This document shows positions 1-6,295 of a DNA stretch of 10,397 nucleotides, in pieces. Under the pieces are notes generated by a model. The model made no database searches, had not been told where the DNA came from, and saw nothing but the letters and a program-made list of their open reading frames with translations. The translations under genes were made by a program, and so were the position numbers. Source of the DNA: Eubacteriales bacterium (GTDB lineage: Bacteria; Bacillota; Clostridia; Christensenellales; CAG-138); NCBI GenBank assembly GCA_028701165.1, contig JAQVRG010000027.1, forward strand, positions 1-10,397, in the 5' to 3' direction. Each line of letters starts with the position of its first letter. Position 1 is the stretch's first letter.

Positions 1-13
1 AAACCATCAAGGA

Positions 14-39
14 AAGCCTCACATCCGTGGGGCTTTTTT
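14..39 (+). terminator. Intrinsic terminator of a plus-strand gene lying left of the window
   Basis: A 9-bp stem (14-22 with 27-35, one G-T wobble) closes a 4-nt loop and runs directly into six T residues (34-39) on the plus strand. The T-run is on the plus side only, so it serves a rightward transcript whose gene is not in the window. It faces the terminator of the transporter operon, so the two genes are convergent. Confidence 0.75.
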
Positions 40-45
40 ATGTAC

Positions 46-76
46 AAAAAAGGGAACCGCGCCAGATGCGGTTCCC
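46..76 (-). terminator. Intrinsic terminator of the sugar transporter operon
   Basis: A perfect 9-bp GC-rich stem (76-68 with 60-52) has a 7-nt loop and is followed on the minus strand by six T residues (51-46). It sits 22 bp past the stop codon of the last permease gene and ends the minus-strand transporter operon. Confidence 0.9.
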
Positions 77-97
77 CTAACAGGTGTTTGTTCTCTT

Positions 98-1126
98 CTA
101 CAGCTTATCCTTGTTCTTGCGCGAAAGCACGACGCTTTGGATCACGAGGAACAGGCAGATCATAGCGGCCACGGTGATGTTGGTCCACCACGCCTCGTCA
201 AGACCCAGCGAGGACACGATATTCTTGATGGTGCTAAGCGACAGCACGCCGAAGAAGGTGCCAATGATATTGCCTACGCCGCCGGTCAGCATCGTGCCGC
301 CTATGATGGAGGAAGCGATCGCGTTCATTTCCGCACCGCTTGCGTGCGAGGGCGAACCGGAGCCGACATGGAGGAAATACACAAACCCGCCGATGCCCGC
401 GAGAAGCCCGCAAAGAAGGTGTGCCAAGAACTTGGTCCGCTTGACGTTGATGCCCAGCATATTCGCGCTTTGGTTGTTGCCGCCTACGGCGTAGAAGTTG
501 CGGCCGAGCTTTACCCATTTGAGCAGGATAAAGAGGAGGACGACCACGATCAAAGCGACGATCACGCCGATCTCCACATAGGCGGGAACATAGTTCCCCA
601 GTTTGTTGACGGAGCCCATGCCCGGTACGGTGATCCTAGTCGCTTTAAGGGCTTTGAACGCTTCATGCTCGACGTTGAACTGCGTAGCGTTGACGATGGT
701 GGTCATGCCCTTTGCAAAGAACATGCCGGCAAGCGTCACGATGAAGGGCTGTATCTCAAGAAAAGCGATGAGGGAGCCCTGCACAAGGCCGAACATGAGG
801 CCGATGAAAAGAGCCAGCAGTATCGCCGTAGGCACGCTGCCGCCGTTATGATCAAGATGCACGGCACAGCTCATGCACACCAGCGCCGTTACCATACCGA
901 CGGAAATATCGATGCCGCCCGTGATCATCACAAGGCTCATGCCGCAGGAGAGTATGATCAGCGCGGCATTCTCGTTGAGGATGTTGAAGAAGGTCTGCGG
1001 CTTTAAGAAGCCGGAGCCTAAAAACAACACCGCGCAGGCGTACATGACGAAGAATACCACGATAGTGATGGCGAGAAGCAAATTGGTGTCGGATAAGTTT
1101 TTGCGCGCTTTATTGAATAGAGACAT
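98..1126 (-). CDS. yjfF: Sugar ABC transporter permease, YjfF-like (second permease)
   Basis: This is an integral membrane subunit of a ribose/galactofuranose-class ABC importer, 342 aa, within the usual range for the family. It would pair with the YtfT-like protein encoded upstream to form the channel that accepts sugar from the lipoprotein and is driven by the double ATPase. Many hydrophobic segments are visible, starting near residues 16-36. Family motifs are GGIDISVG (70-77), LAGMFF (132-137), AVGGN near 213-217, and AIASSIIGGTMLTGGVG (269-285), whose counterparts I recall in E. coli YjfF, together with a WWT near 313-315. The start at 1126 is supported by GGAGG at 1136-1140, nine bases upstream and inside the end of the previous gene. 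Only one base separates that gene's stop from this ATG, so translation is probably coupled. It is the last gene of the operon. The E. coli comparison is from memory, and substrate cannot be assigned from a permease. Confidence 0.93.
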   Translation of the reverse strand: MSLFNKARKNLSDTNLLLAITIVVFFVMYACAVLFLGSGFLKPQTFFNILNENAALIILSCGMSLVMITGGIDISVGMVTALVCMSCAVHLDHNGGSVPTAILLALFIGLMFGLVQGSLIAFLEIQPFIVTLAGMFFAKGMTTIVNATQFNVEHEAFKALKATRITVPGMGSVNKLGNYVPAYVEIGVIVALIVVVLLFILLKWVKLGRNFYAVGGNNQSANMLGINVKRTKFLAHLLCGLLAGIGGFVYFLHVGSGSPSHASGAEMNAIASSIIGGTMLTGGVGNIIGTFFGVLSLSTIKNIVSSLGLDEAWWTNITVAAMICLFLVIQSVVLSRKNKDKL

Positions 1127-1127
1127 C

Positions 1128-2234
1128 CTAATTCGCCTCCTTTACGGCTTTTACTGGCGCGATTTTCTTCCAAACCTCCGCGATCTTATCGCGGACGAGC
1201 GGTGCGCTCAAAACGACCAGCACGATAACGACGATCGCCTTATAGGCGGGGAGCGCGCTGGAAACGACGTTGAATTTGAACAGCGTGGTCGTAAGGAACT
1301 GGATCACATACGCGCCGAGGATGGAGGCGGGCATATTGAACTTGCCGCCGCTTAGCGCGTTTCCGCCGAGGGCTACGGCAAGGATTGCGTCCATTTCGAT
1401 ATCCTTTGCGATGACCGAGTAGTTGAGGGTCGAAAAGCGGCTGACCTTGATGAAGCCCGCGACCGCGACGCAAAGCCCGAGGATCACATAGGTGATGAAC
1501 TTAATCCATGTCGGGTTGATGCCGTTGAGCCTTGAAGCTTCGGCGTTGATGCCTACAGACTGCGCATAAAGCCCGAGATTTGTGAATTTGAGCACAAGCG
1601 CTATCACGAGCATGCAGGCGACGGCGATGAAGATAGGCGTCGGGATGGGGATGCCCGGAATGAAATTGCCGTAGTAGCCGAAGGAAACTTCGCTGATGAT
1701 GGGCAGCTCGTTGTTGTTGATCCATGCAGCGATAGAGCGTCCTGCCGTAAAGAGGATCAGCGTTGCGACCATGGGCTGTATCTTGAATACGGAAACCAAG
1801 ATGCCGTTAAACGCGCCAAAGAGCATTGCGACCACGCAGCAGACGAGAAACGCTACGATGATGGGCGCTTGCAGGGTCTCGGGGCGCGAATTCGTGCCGC
1901 ACAGCACGCGAAGCACGACGCTGCCCGCTATGGCGATCGCGGAACCCACGCTGATATCCTGCCCGCCCGAAGCGGAGGTAACGAGCGTCATGCCGATGGC
2001 GAGTATCGCAAGCTCGGAGGCGTTGTTCAGGATCGTGATAAGGTAGCCTGAAAACACAGGATCGCCCGCGCTGTTTTGATCCAGCGTGATCGCAAAGAAG
2101 GAGGGGTCGGCGATGAGATTGAAGAGCACAAGGATCAAGAGCGCCGCGACGGGGATAAAGATCTGCCGCCTTACAAGGCGCAGCAGAAACGCTTTGAACG
2201 TGCCGGCGGTCGTGTTATTGGTTGTAGAAGGCAT
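1128..2234 (-). CDS. ytfT: Sugar ABC transporter permease, YtfT-like (first permease)
   Basis: This is an integral membrane permease of 368 aa, the partner of the YjfF-like subunit in a heterodimeric sugar channel. A cytoplasmic N-terminal tail (about residues 1-24) precedes the first hydrophobic segment (25-42). Family landmarks are AIGMTLV (79-85), GGQDISVG (90-97), FNGILVS (142-148), IQPMVATLI (152-160) and MDAILAVALGGNALSGG (281-297), all with close counterparts in E. coli YtfT as I recall it. The usual GGIDLSVG is GGQDISVG here, a modest variant. The ATG overlaps the stop of the ATPase gene by one base (TAATG). A strong GGAGGTG at 2242-2248 lies in the upstream gene, so translation is coupled. 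Having two different permease genes after one ATPase gene is what separates YtfQRT-YjfF-type importers from ribose or galactose importers with a single permease gene. Confidence 0.93.
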   Translation of the reverse strand: MPSTTNNTTAGTFKAFLLRLVRRQIFIPVAALLILVLFNLIADPSFFAITLDQNSAGDPVFSGYLITILNNASELAILAIGMTLVTSASGGQDISVGSAIAIAGSVVLRVLCGTNSRPETLQAPIIVAFLVCCVVAMLFGAFNGILVSVFKIQPMVATLILFTAGRSIAAWINNNELPIISEVSFGYYGNFIPGIPIPTPIFIAVACMLVIALVLKFTNLGLYAQSVGINAEASRLNGINPTWIKFITYVILGLCVAVAGFIKVSRFSTLNYSVIAKDIEMDAILAVALGGNALSGGKFNMPASILGAYVIQFLTTTLFKFNVVSSALPAYKAIVVIVLVVLSAPLVRDKIAEVWKKIAPVKAVKEAN

Positions 2235-3748
2235 TATTCTTCACCTCCGGCTATCGTAGTCATGATTTTGCTCTGCGTAAGATCGCTGCCCCGCAGCTCG
2301 CCTACCACCTTGCGGTCGCGCATGACGATAAGACGTGAACAGGTGCGCAGCATCTCGTCCGTTTCGGAGGAGATGAAGGTCACGCTTTTGCCGTCGGCGG
2401 CGAGTTTGAGCACAAGCTTTTGAATATCCACTTTGGTGCCTACGTCGATGCCGCGCGTCGGTTCGTCGAGGATGAGATATACGGGGTTCGAGAGAAGCTG
2501 CCGCGCGAGGATGACCTTCTGCTGGTTGCCGCCCGAAAGGGATTTGATCGGCGTGTCCGTGGAAGCTGTTTTGATATCGAGCAGCTTGATGTATTCGTCC
2601 GCGAAGGCCTCAGCCTGCGCTCTTGTAAAGGGCTTAAAGAAGCCTTTCATGACCTGCAGCGACAAGATAATGTTTTCCCTGACGGAAAGATCGCCCACGA
2701 TACCGTCGCGCTTGCGATCCTCGGGAAGGTAGCTCACGCCGTGCTTCATGGCGTCAAGCGGCTTAGATATCTTCACCCGCTGGCCATTCATTTTGACCAC
2801 GCCGCCCGTTACCCTGTCCGCGCCATAGATTGCGCGCACGCATTCGCTTCGCCCGGAGCCTAAAAGACCCGTAAAGCCGTTGACCTCGCCTTTTTGTATC
2901 GTGAAGTCAAAGGGCTTGACGCCTGCCGTGCTTACGAGCTGCGCCGCCTCCAAAACAGGCGTTTGTGCGACTTCCTCTTGTGCCGCTGTTTCTTGCTTCT
3001 GCATACCGGAAAGATCGTCCAGCTCCTTGCCGAGCATTTTGGATACAAGCTGCACACGCGGCAGGTCTTCGATCACATACTCGCCCACGAGCATGCCGTC
3101 GCGCAGCACGGTGATGCGATCGCAGACCTCATAGACTTGATCAAGAAAATGCGTAACAAAGATAATGCCGACGCCGCGCGCCTTTAGATCCAGCATCAGC
3201 TTAAAGAGCTTGGCGACCTCGCGCTCGTCCAGCGACGACGTGGGCTCGTCGAGTATGAGCACCTTGCAGTCCATATCGACCGCGCGCGCGATGGCGACCA
3301 TCTGCTGCACGGCGATGGAGCAGCTTGCAAGCTGCTGTGTGGGCTCCGCCGGGATGCCGAGGGATTCCAATATCTTAGCGGCGCCCGCGTTGATCTGTTT
3401 CCAGTTTGTCAGCGCCCCTTTGGTTCTTCCTATATACATGTTTTCCGCAACCGTGAGGTTGGGGCAAAGCGTGATTTCCTGATAAACGGTGCTTATGCCC
3501 AGCTTTTGGGCGTCCTGTGGTGACTTTATGGATAAGGGCTTTTCGCTTCCCTTCATGAAGATCTGTCCCGCGTCCTTGGGGTATACGCCGGTCAAGACTT
3601 TAATCAGCGTTGATTTGCCGGCGCCGTTTTCACCCATCAATGCGTGAATATCACCCTCGCGCAGGGTAAAGTCCACATCTTGAAGGGCACGAACGCCGGG
3701 AAAGTATTTGCAGATGCCGCGCATCTGGAGTACCGCGCCCTCTTGCAT
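2234..3748 (-). CDS. ytfR: Sugar ABC transporter double ATPase, YtfR/MglA/RbsA family
   Basis: This is the energy-coupling cytoplasmic subunit, 504 aa, with two fused nucleotide-binding domains as in RbsA, MglA and YtfR. Domain 1 has an intact Walker A GENGAGKST (39-47), Q-loop Q90, Walker B with LILDEPT (164-170) and switch H200. Its signature is degenerate (CSIAVQQ, 143-149). Domain 2 (about 265-504) has a degenerate Walker A (GLLGSGRSE, 294-302, no lysine), a good signature LSGGNQQK (404-411), Walker B LILDEPTRGID (425-435) and SSE (460-462) where the switch histidine would be. One competent ATP site (Walker A of domain 1 with the signature of domain 2) is normal for this family. The linker (245-263) is rich in Q, E and A. 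The start at 3748 follows GGGAGGCG (3757-3764) by eight bases. The 203-bp gap from the binding-protein gene holds two stem-loops. Confidence 0.96.
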   Translation of the reverse strand: MQEGAVLQMRGICKYFPGVRALQDVDFTLREGDIHALMGENGAGKSTLIKVLTGVYPKDAGQIFMKGSEKPLSIKSPQDAQKLGISTVYQEITLCPNLTVAENMYIGRTKGALTNWKQINAGAAKILESLGIPAEPTQQLASCSIAVQQMVAIARAVDMDCKVLILDEPTSSLDEREVAKLFKLMLDLKARGVGIIFVTHFLDQVYEVCDRITVLRDGMLVGEYVIEDLPRVQLVSKMLGKELDDLSGMQKQETAAQEEVAQTPVLEAAQLVSTAGVKPFDFTIQKGEVNGFTGLLGSGRSECVRAIYGADRVTGGVVKMNGQRVKISKPLDAMKHGVSYLPEDRKRDGIVGDLSVRENIILSLQVMKGFFKPFTRAQAEAFADEYIKLLDIKTASTDTPIKSLSGGNQQKVILARQLLSNPVYLILDEPTRGIDVGTKVDIQKLVLKLAADGKSVTFISSETDEMLRTCSRLIVMRDRKVVGELRGSDLTQSKIMTTIAGGEE

Positions 3749-3776
3749 AGTGTTTTCGCCTCCCTAATAATCGAGT

Positions 3777-3794
3777 GCCGCGCCTGTACGCGGC
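3777..3794 (-). promoter_or_regulatory. GC-only stem-loop just upstream of the ATPase ribosome-binding site
   Basis: A perfect 6-bp stem of only G and C (3777-3782 with 3789-3794) has a 6-nt loop. It lies 12 bases before the ribosome-binding site of the ATPase gene in the minus-strand transcript. No T-run follows, so it is not an intrinsic terminator. It could block 5'-to-3' decay or tune ribosome access, but a short GC hairpin can also arise by chance in GC-rich DNA. Confidence 0.35.
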
Positions 3795-3857
3795 GTTTGT
3801 GCGATGGAATGATCTGTGGAGAATGGTTTCTTTTGGTTGGATGCTTTCCGGTAAAGA

Positions 3858-3913
3858 ATACACGCGGTGCGGATCAACGGACATACTATCCATATTCGCC
3901 GTACCGCGTGTAT
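3858..3913 (-). promoter_or_regulatory. Long intercistronic stem-loop between binding protein and ATPase genes (attenuator or stabiliser)
   Basis: A 15-bp stem (3913-3899 with 3872-3858; 14 Watson-Crick pairs and one G-U) encloses a 26-nt loop. It begins 38 bases past the stop of the binding-protein gene. On the minus strand the stem is followed by a weak U-rich stretch (TCTTT at 3857-3853), so it could act as a partial terminator. Stem-loops at this place in ABC importer operons are known to make binding protein more abundant than membrane components, by attenuation or by protecting the upstream mRNA from 3' decay. Which of these applies here is inference. The rest of 3749-3951 shows only the smaller hairpin at 3777-3794 and no small gene that I can support. 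Confidence 0.6.
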
Positions 3914-3951
3914 CAGTTCGTTACGTTGGATCTGTTAGTTAAGAGTATACC

Positions 3952-4998
3952 TTAGATGCCGTAGGTGTCAACATCGGCTTGGGTGATGGTGGCGGCGTCA
4001 AAGCCCTTCTCGACCATGACAACGACCTTCTCGGCGGGCGCTTTGCCGTTCTCGAGATCCTTGATGATGCCATCGATGTAGGAAGCCTGGAACGGGTTGC
4101 ACTGACCATCATAGTTCCAATTGCCGGCGAGCAGCTCTTCGAGCGCCCACTTGTTGCAGTCAAAGCCCATCACGATGACGTCCTTGCCTACGCCGTGGGA
4201 GATGTTGGCGCTGTCAAGCGCGGCGACGGCGCCCTTAGCCATATCGTCGTTCTCGGCATAGATTACGTTGAAGGGCTTGCCGGAGTCGATGACGGCCTGC
4301 ACGATCTGCTGTGCGGTCTCGGCGTTCCACTCTGCGGTCTGCTGGGTCACGAGGTTCCAGTTGGCGTTGGCGGCGACCATCTCATCGAGAGCGCCGGTAC
4401 GGCCGATCTGCGCGGAGGAGCCCATAACGCCCTGGATATGGATCACGTTGTACTCGGCGAGGTTCTGGGAGGTCAGCCAATCAACGGCGGTCTTGCCCTC
4501 GAGAGCCATGTCGGAAACGATGGAGGCTTCATACAGGCTTACATCGGCGTCGATGGTACGGTCAAACAGAATGACCTTGATGCCGGCGGCCTGCGCGTCC
4601 TGCAGCACGGAATCCCAACCGGAAGTACCGGCGGCGGAGATCAGCAGGTAGTCAACTTCGTCCTGGATGAACTTCTGGGCGGCAGCGATCTGCTCTTCGT
4701 TCTTCAGGCTGTAAGCGAAGGAAGCGTCATAGCCGTTCTCCGCGGTGAAGGTGGCCTTCATGTCCTTGTCGTTCGCGGTACGATAACCGGACTCGTTAGG
4801 ATCGTTGTTGATGATGCCGACCTTGATGGGGCCGTCGGCGGCGGGAGCGGGCTCGGCCGCGGGAGCGGCGGGCTCAGCAGCGGGGGCGGCGGGCTCGGCT
4901 GCGGGGGCAGCGGGAGCGGGAGCGGCAGCGGGTGCGGCGCAAGCAACGAGAGAGAGCGCCATCAAAGCAACGAGTAGCATAGCAATGTGTTTCTTCAT
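3952..4998 (-). CDS. ytfQ: Sugar ABC transporter substrate-binding lipoprotein, YtfQ-like (transport paralogue)
   Basis: This extracellular sugar-binding protein is anchored to the membrane by a lipid and hands its ligand to the permease pair. It has 348 aa. A lipoprotein signal peptide (KK, hydrophobic core 5-18, lipobox LVAC with Cys20) is followed by a low-complexity Ala/Pro/Glu linker (21-55) containing three AAPAAEP repeats, then a periplasmic-binding-protein fold (about 58-348). Motifs shared with E. coli YtfQ, as I recall it, include ESGYR (69-73), SGWDSVLQDA (126-135), FDRTID (145-150), LEGK (166-169), IQG (188-190) and AENDD (248-252). It begins with GIINNDPNES where YtfQ has GFSQVGSES, so the pocket may differ. 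The start at 4998 follows a purine-rich site complementary to 5008-5017. It is the first gene of the transporter unit, with its own promoter. It is paralogous to the binding protein at 5309-6295. Galactofuranose, arabinofuranose or another furanose sugar is plausible but not shown. Confidence 0.93.
   Translation of the reverse strand: MKKHIAMLLVALMALSLVACAAPAAAPAPAAPAAEPAAPAAEPAAPAAEPAPAADGPIKVGIINNDPNESGYRTANDKDMKATFTAENGYDASFAYSLKNEEQIAAAQKFIQDEVDYLLISAAGTSGWDSVLQDAQAAGIKVILFDRTIDADVSLYEASIVSDMALEGKTAVDWLTSQNLAEYNVIHIQGVMGSSAQIGRTGALDEMVAANANWNLVTQQTAEWNAETAQQIVQAVIDSGKPFNVIYAENDDMAKGAVAALDSANISHGVGKDVIVMGFDCNKWALEELLAGNWNYDGQCNPFQASYIDGIIKDLENGKAPAEKVVVMVEKGFDAATITQADVDTYGI
4849..4911 (-). 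repeat. Three tandem 21-bp repeats coding the lipoprotein linker
   Basis: Three consecutive imperfect 21-bp units (4849-4869, 4870-4890, 4891-4911) start with GGGCTC on the plus strand. Each encodes AAPAAEP in the tether of the binding protein. A degenerate Ala/Pro continuation runs further toward the start codon. In-frame units let the tether change length by slippage without breaking the gene. Confidence 0.85.
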
Positions 4999-5032
4999 GA
5001 TTCTTTTCCCTTTCCTTAAAATAATGTGTGTC

Positions 5033-5173
5033 GCAAATGTGTACTGATTTGCTGTGATTTACTTATAGCATATCAAAAATGGAATGAAAAGGGCTTTGGC
5101 TAAAGCGCGTAAAAATGTCAACAAACTTAAAACATTTGCCGACTATCCGGGCATATTTGCACCGCGCGCAAAT
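5033..5173. promoter_or_regulatory. Cluster of five GCAAAT motifs around the transporter promoter (candidate operators)
   Basis: The hexamer GCAAAT or its complement ATTTGC occurs five times: plus-orientation at 5033-5038 and 5168-5173, minus-orientation at 5047-5052, 5134-5139 and 5155-5160. The copies at 5134 and 5155 are direct repeats exactly 21 bp apart (two helical turns) and lie upstream of the -35 element. This is the spacing and placement used by AraC-family activators binding tandem half-sites. The copies at 5155 and 5168 form an inverted repeat. The pair 5033/5047 forms a second one at or just downstream of the predicted transcript start, where it could be a repressor site or a 5' hairpin. 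The natural candidate binder is the AraC-type regulator encoded at 7734-9350. The assignment is inference. Confidence 0.5.
5062..5090 (-). promoter_or_regulatory. Promoter of the transporter operon
   Basis: On the minus strand, TTTTCA (5090-5085) and TATAAG (5067-5062) are separated by 17 bp. TGC just before the -10 makes it an extended -10 element. The predicted start is near 5055, leaving about 55 nt of leader before the binding-protein ATG. The weak -35 (4 of 6 matches) fits a promoter needing an activator. A perfect TTGACA exists further up (5121-5116) but has no -10 at the right distance. Confidence 0.6.
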
Positions 5174-5232
5174 CATAAATAATCCGACTTTGACCGTAAA
5201 AAATCCACAATCGTCTATCGCGGCGCGATCGG

Positions 5233-5264
5233 AAAATAGAGCGGGACGCCGTATGGCGCCCCGC
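5233..5264 (-). terminator. Intrinsic terminator of the regulator/sensor operon
   Basis: A 10-bp stem (5264-5255 with 5250-5241, one G-T wobble) has a 4-nt loop and is followed on the minus strand by TCTATTTT (5240-5233). It lies 45 bp past the stop of the sensor binding protein and upstream of the transporter promoter. The sensory genes and the transporter genes are therefore separate transcription units. The rest of 4999-5308 holds the promoter and GCAAAT cluster described separately, and no gene I can support. Confidence 0.85.
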
Positions 5265-5308
5265 GTGCGTACCGGTAAAGAGGGAAGGAGCTTTACGGAT
5301 TGGCGGAA

Positions 5309-6295
5309 TCAATAGGCTCTGCCGTCAATGTCCTTTTGGGTGATGGTAAAGCAGTCAAACTGCGTTTCTTCAATGTGCTGTATCTTTTCAATGGGCTTGC
5401 CTTGCTCCAGGGCGCTGATGATATTGGCGACATAGGGGCCTTGCAGCGGATTGCATTCGACGTTTAAGCTGATACGTCCGTCAAGGCAGTAGCTTAGGCC
5501 AAGATGCGTTGCATCAAAGGCGATTACGATCACGCCGTTCCATACGTTGCATTCGTAGCCCGCCTGCTCCAAAGCGTCGATCGCGCCCAGCGCTTCGCCG
5601 TCGTTTTCGCAATAGACTACGTCGATCTGCGGCTTTGACTTAACGATGGCGCTCATGACCTCATAGGCCTTGGCGCGGGTAAAATCGCCGTCCTCCTTTG
5701 CGATGACGCGCCAATTGGCGTGATGAAACACGGCGTTTTCCAACGCGCGGGAGCGGCCGATCTGCGCGGAGGAGCCGAGCGTCCCCTGAATATGCACGAT
5801 GTTGACGGGGGAGGACTGCTGCGCGCGCTTTTGAAGCATTTCGTCCAGCCATTGTACGGCCATTTCGCCCTCCAAGCCAAAGTCGGAGCCGATGTAGGCG
5901 GTAAAGAGGCTTTCGTCGGTGGTTTCAATACGGCGGTCCACCAAAATGACGGGGATATGCGCGTCCTTTGCTTCCTGTAAAATGGAATCCCACCCGGTTT
6001 CCGTGTTGGGAGAGAGCACGATGTAGTCCACATCCTGCTGAATAAAGCTGCGTATGGCGCGAATCTGGTTTTCCTGCTCCTGCCGCGCGTCGTCGTAGAT
6101 GAGCTCATAGCCGTTGGCTTCACAAAGCGCGGTTTTCATGCTTTCCGTGTTGGCGACGCGCCACTCGGATTCCGCGCCCACCTGTGAAAAGCCCACTACA
6201 ATAAGCTCGCTTTCCTTTTGATCGGGCGTATTGGGCGCAGGCACGCAGCCTGCTAGCGCCAGCAGGCCGATAAGCAAGACTGCCACTTTCTTCAT
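5309..6295 (-). CDS. YtfQ-like sugar-binding lipoprotein in the two-component operon (probable sensor subunit)
   Basis: This is a second sugar-binding protein, 328 aa, with a lipoprotein signal (core 4-14, lipobox LAGC, Cys17), a short linker (18-30) and a periplasmic-binding-protein fold (31-328). It keeps the E. coli YtfQ-type N-terminus VGFSQVGAESEWR (34-46), then TGWDSILQEAKDA (100-112), VDRRIE (119-124), GSSAQIGR (174-181) and ENDG (230-233). Its tail, FTITQKDID (316-324), matches FDAATITQADVD near the end of the transporter's binding protein, so the two are paralogues. Its ATG overlaps the kinase stop by four bases (ATGA) behind a strong AAGGAGGCGG (6300-6309), so it is made together with the kinase. 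Coupling to a kinase, and a separate binding protein beside the permeases, point to a sensory job like XylFII in the clostridial XylFII-LytS system. That role is inferred. It could still deliver sugar to the same permeases. Confidence 0.92.
   Translation of the reverse strand: MKKVAVLLIGLLALAGCVPAPNTPDQKESELIVVGFSQVGAESEWRVANTESMKTALCEANGYELIYDDARQEQENQIRAIRSFIQQDVDYIVLSPNTETGWDSILQEAKDAHIPVILVDRRIETTDESLFTAYIGSDFGLEGEMAVQWLDEMLQKRAQQSSPVNIVHIQGTLGSSAQIGRSRALENAVFHHANWRVIAKEDGDFTRAKAYEVMSAIVKSKPQIDVVYCENDGEALGAIDALEQAGYECNVWNGVIVIAFDATHLGLSYCLDGRISLNVECNPLQGPYVANIISALEQGKPIEKIQHIEETQFDCFTITQKDIDGRAY

Noticed and set aside
137..1006. Long plus-strand open frame (289 codons) opposite the YjfF-like permease
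   Set aside because: It is rich in His, Asp and Arg, has no recognisable domain, and lies fully opposite a clear permease gene. It is a by-product of GC-rich codon use on the other strand.
3979..4977. Long plus-strand open frame (332 codons) opposite the transport binding protein
   Set aside because: It is glycine- and leucine-rich, and its end is low complexity mirrored from the Ala/Pro tether. There is no ribosome-binding site, and the minus-strand gene has clear signal peptide and fold motifs.
5116..5121. Perfect TTGACA on the minus strand upstream of the transporter genes, as a second promoter
   Set aside because: No plausible -10 hexamer lies 16-18 bp downstream. It may be chance or part of the activator-binding region.
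5217..5229. 13-bp palindrome (ATCGCG, one base, CGCGAT) after the sensor-operon terminator
   Set aside because: It is short and GC-rich, lies downstream of the terminator and far from the transporter -35. It could easily be chance.
5275..5296. Short inverted repeat GTAAAG/CTTTAC just past the sensor binding-protein stop
   Set aside because: The stem is only 6 bp with a 10-nt loop and no T-run. The adjacent stem at 5241-5264 is the real terminator.
5115..5315. Small open frames on both strands (60-66 codons) in the gap between the two binding-protein genes
   Set aside because: They overlap the candidate operators and a strong terminator, lack ribosome-binding sites, and show no protein-like composition.
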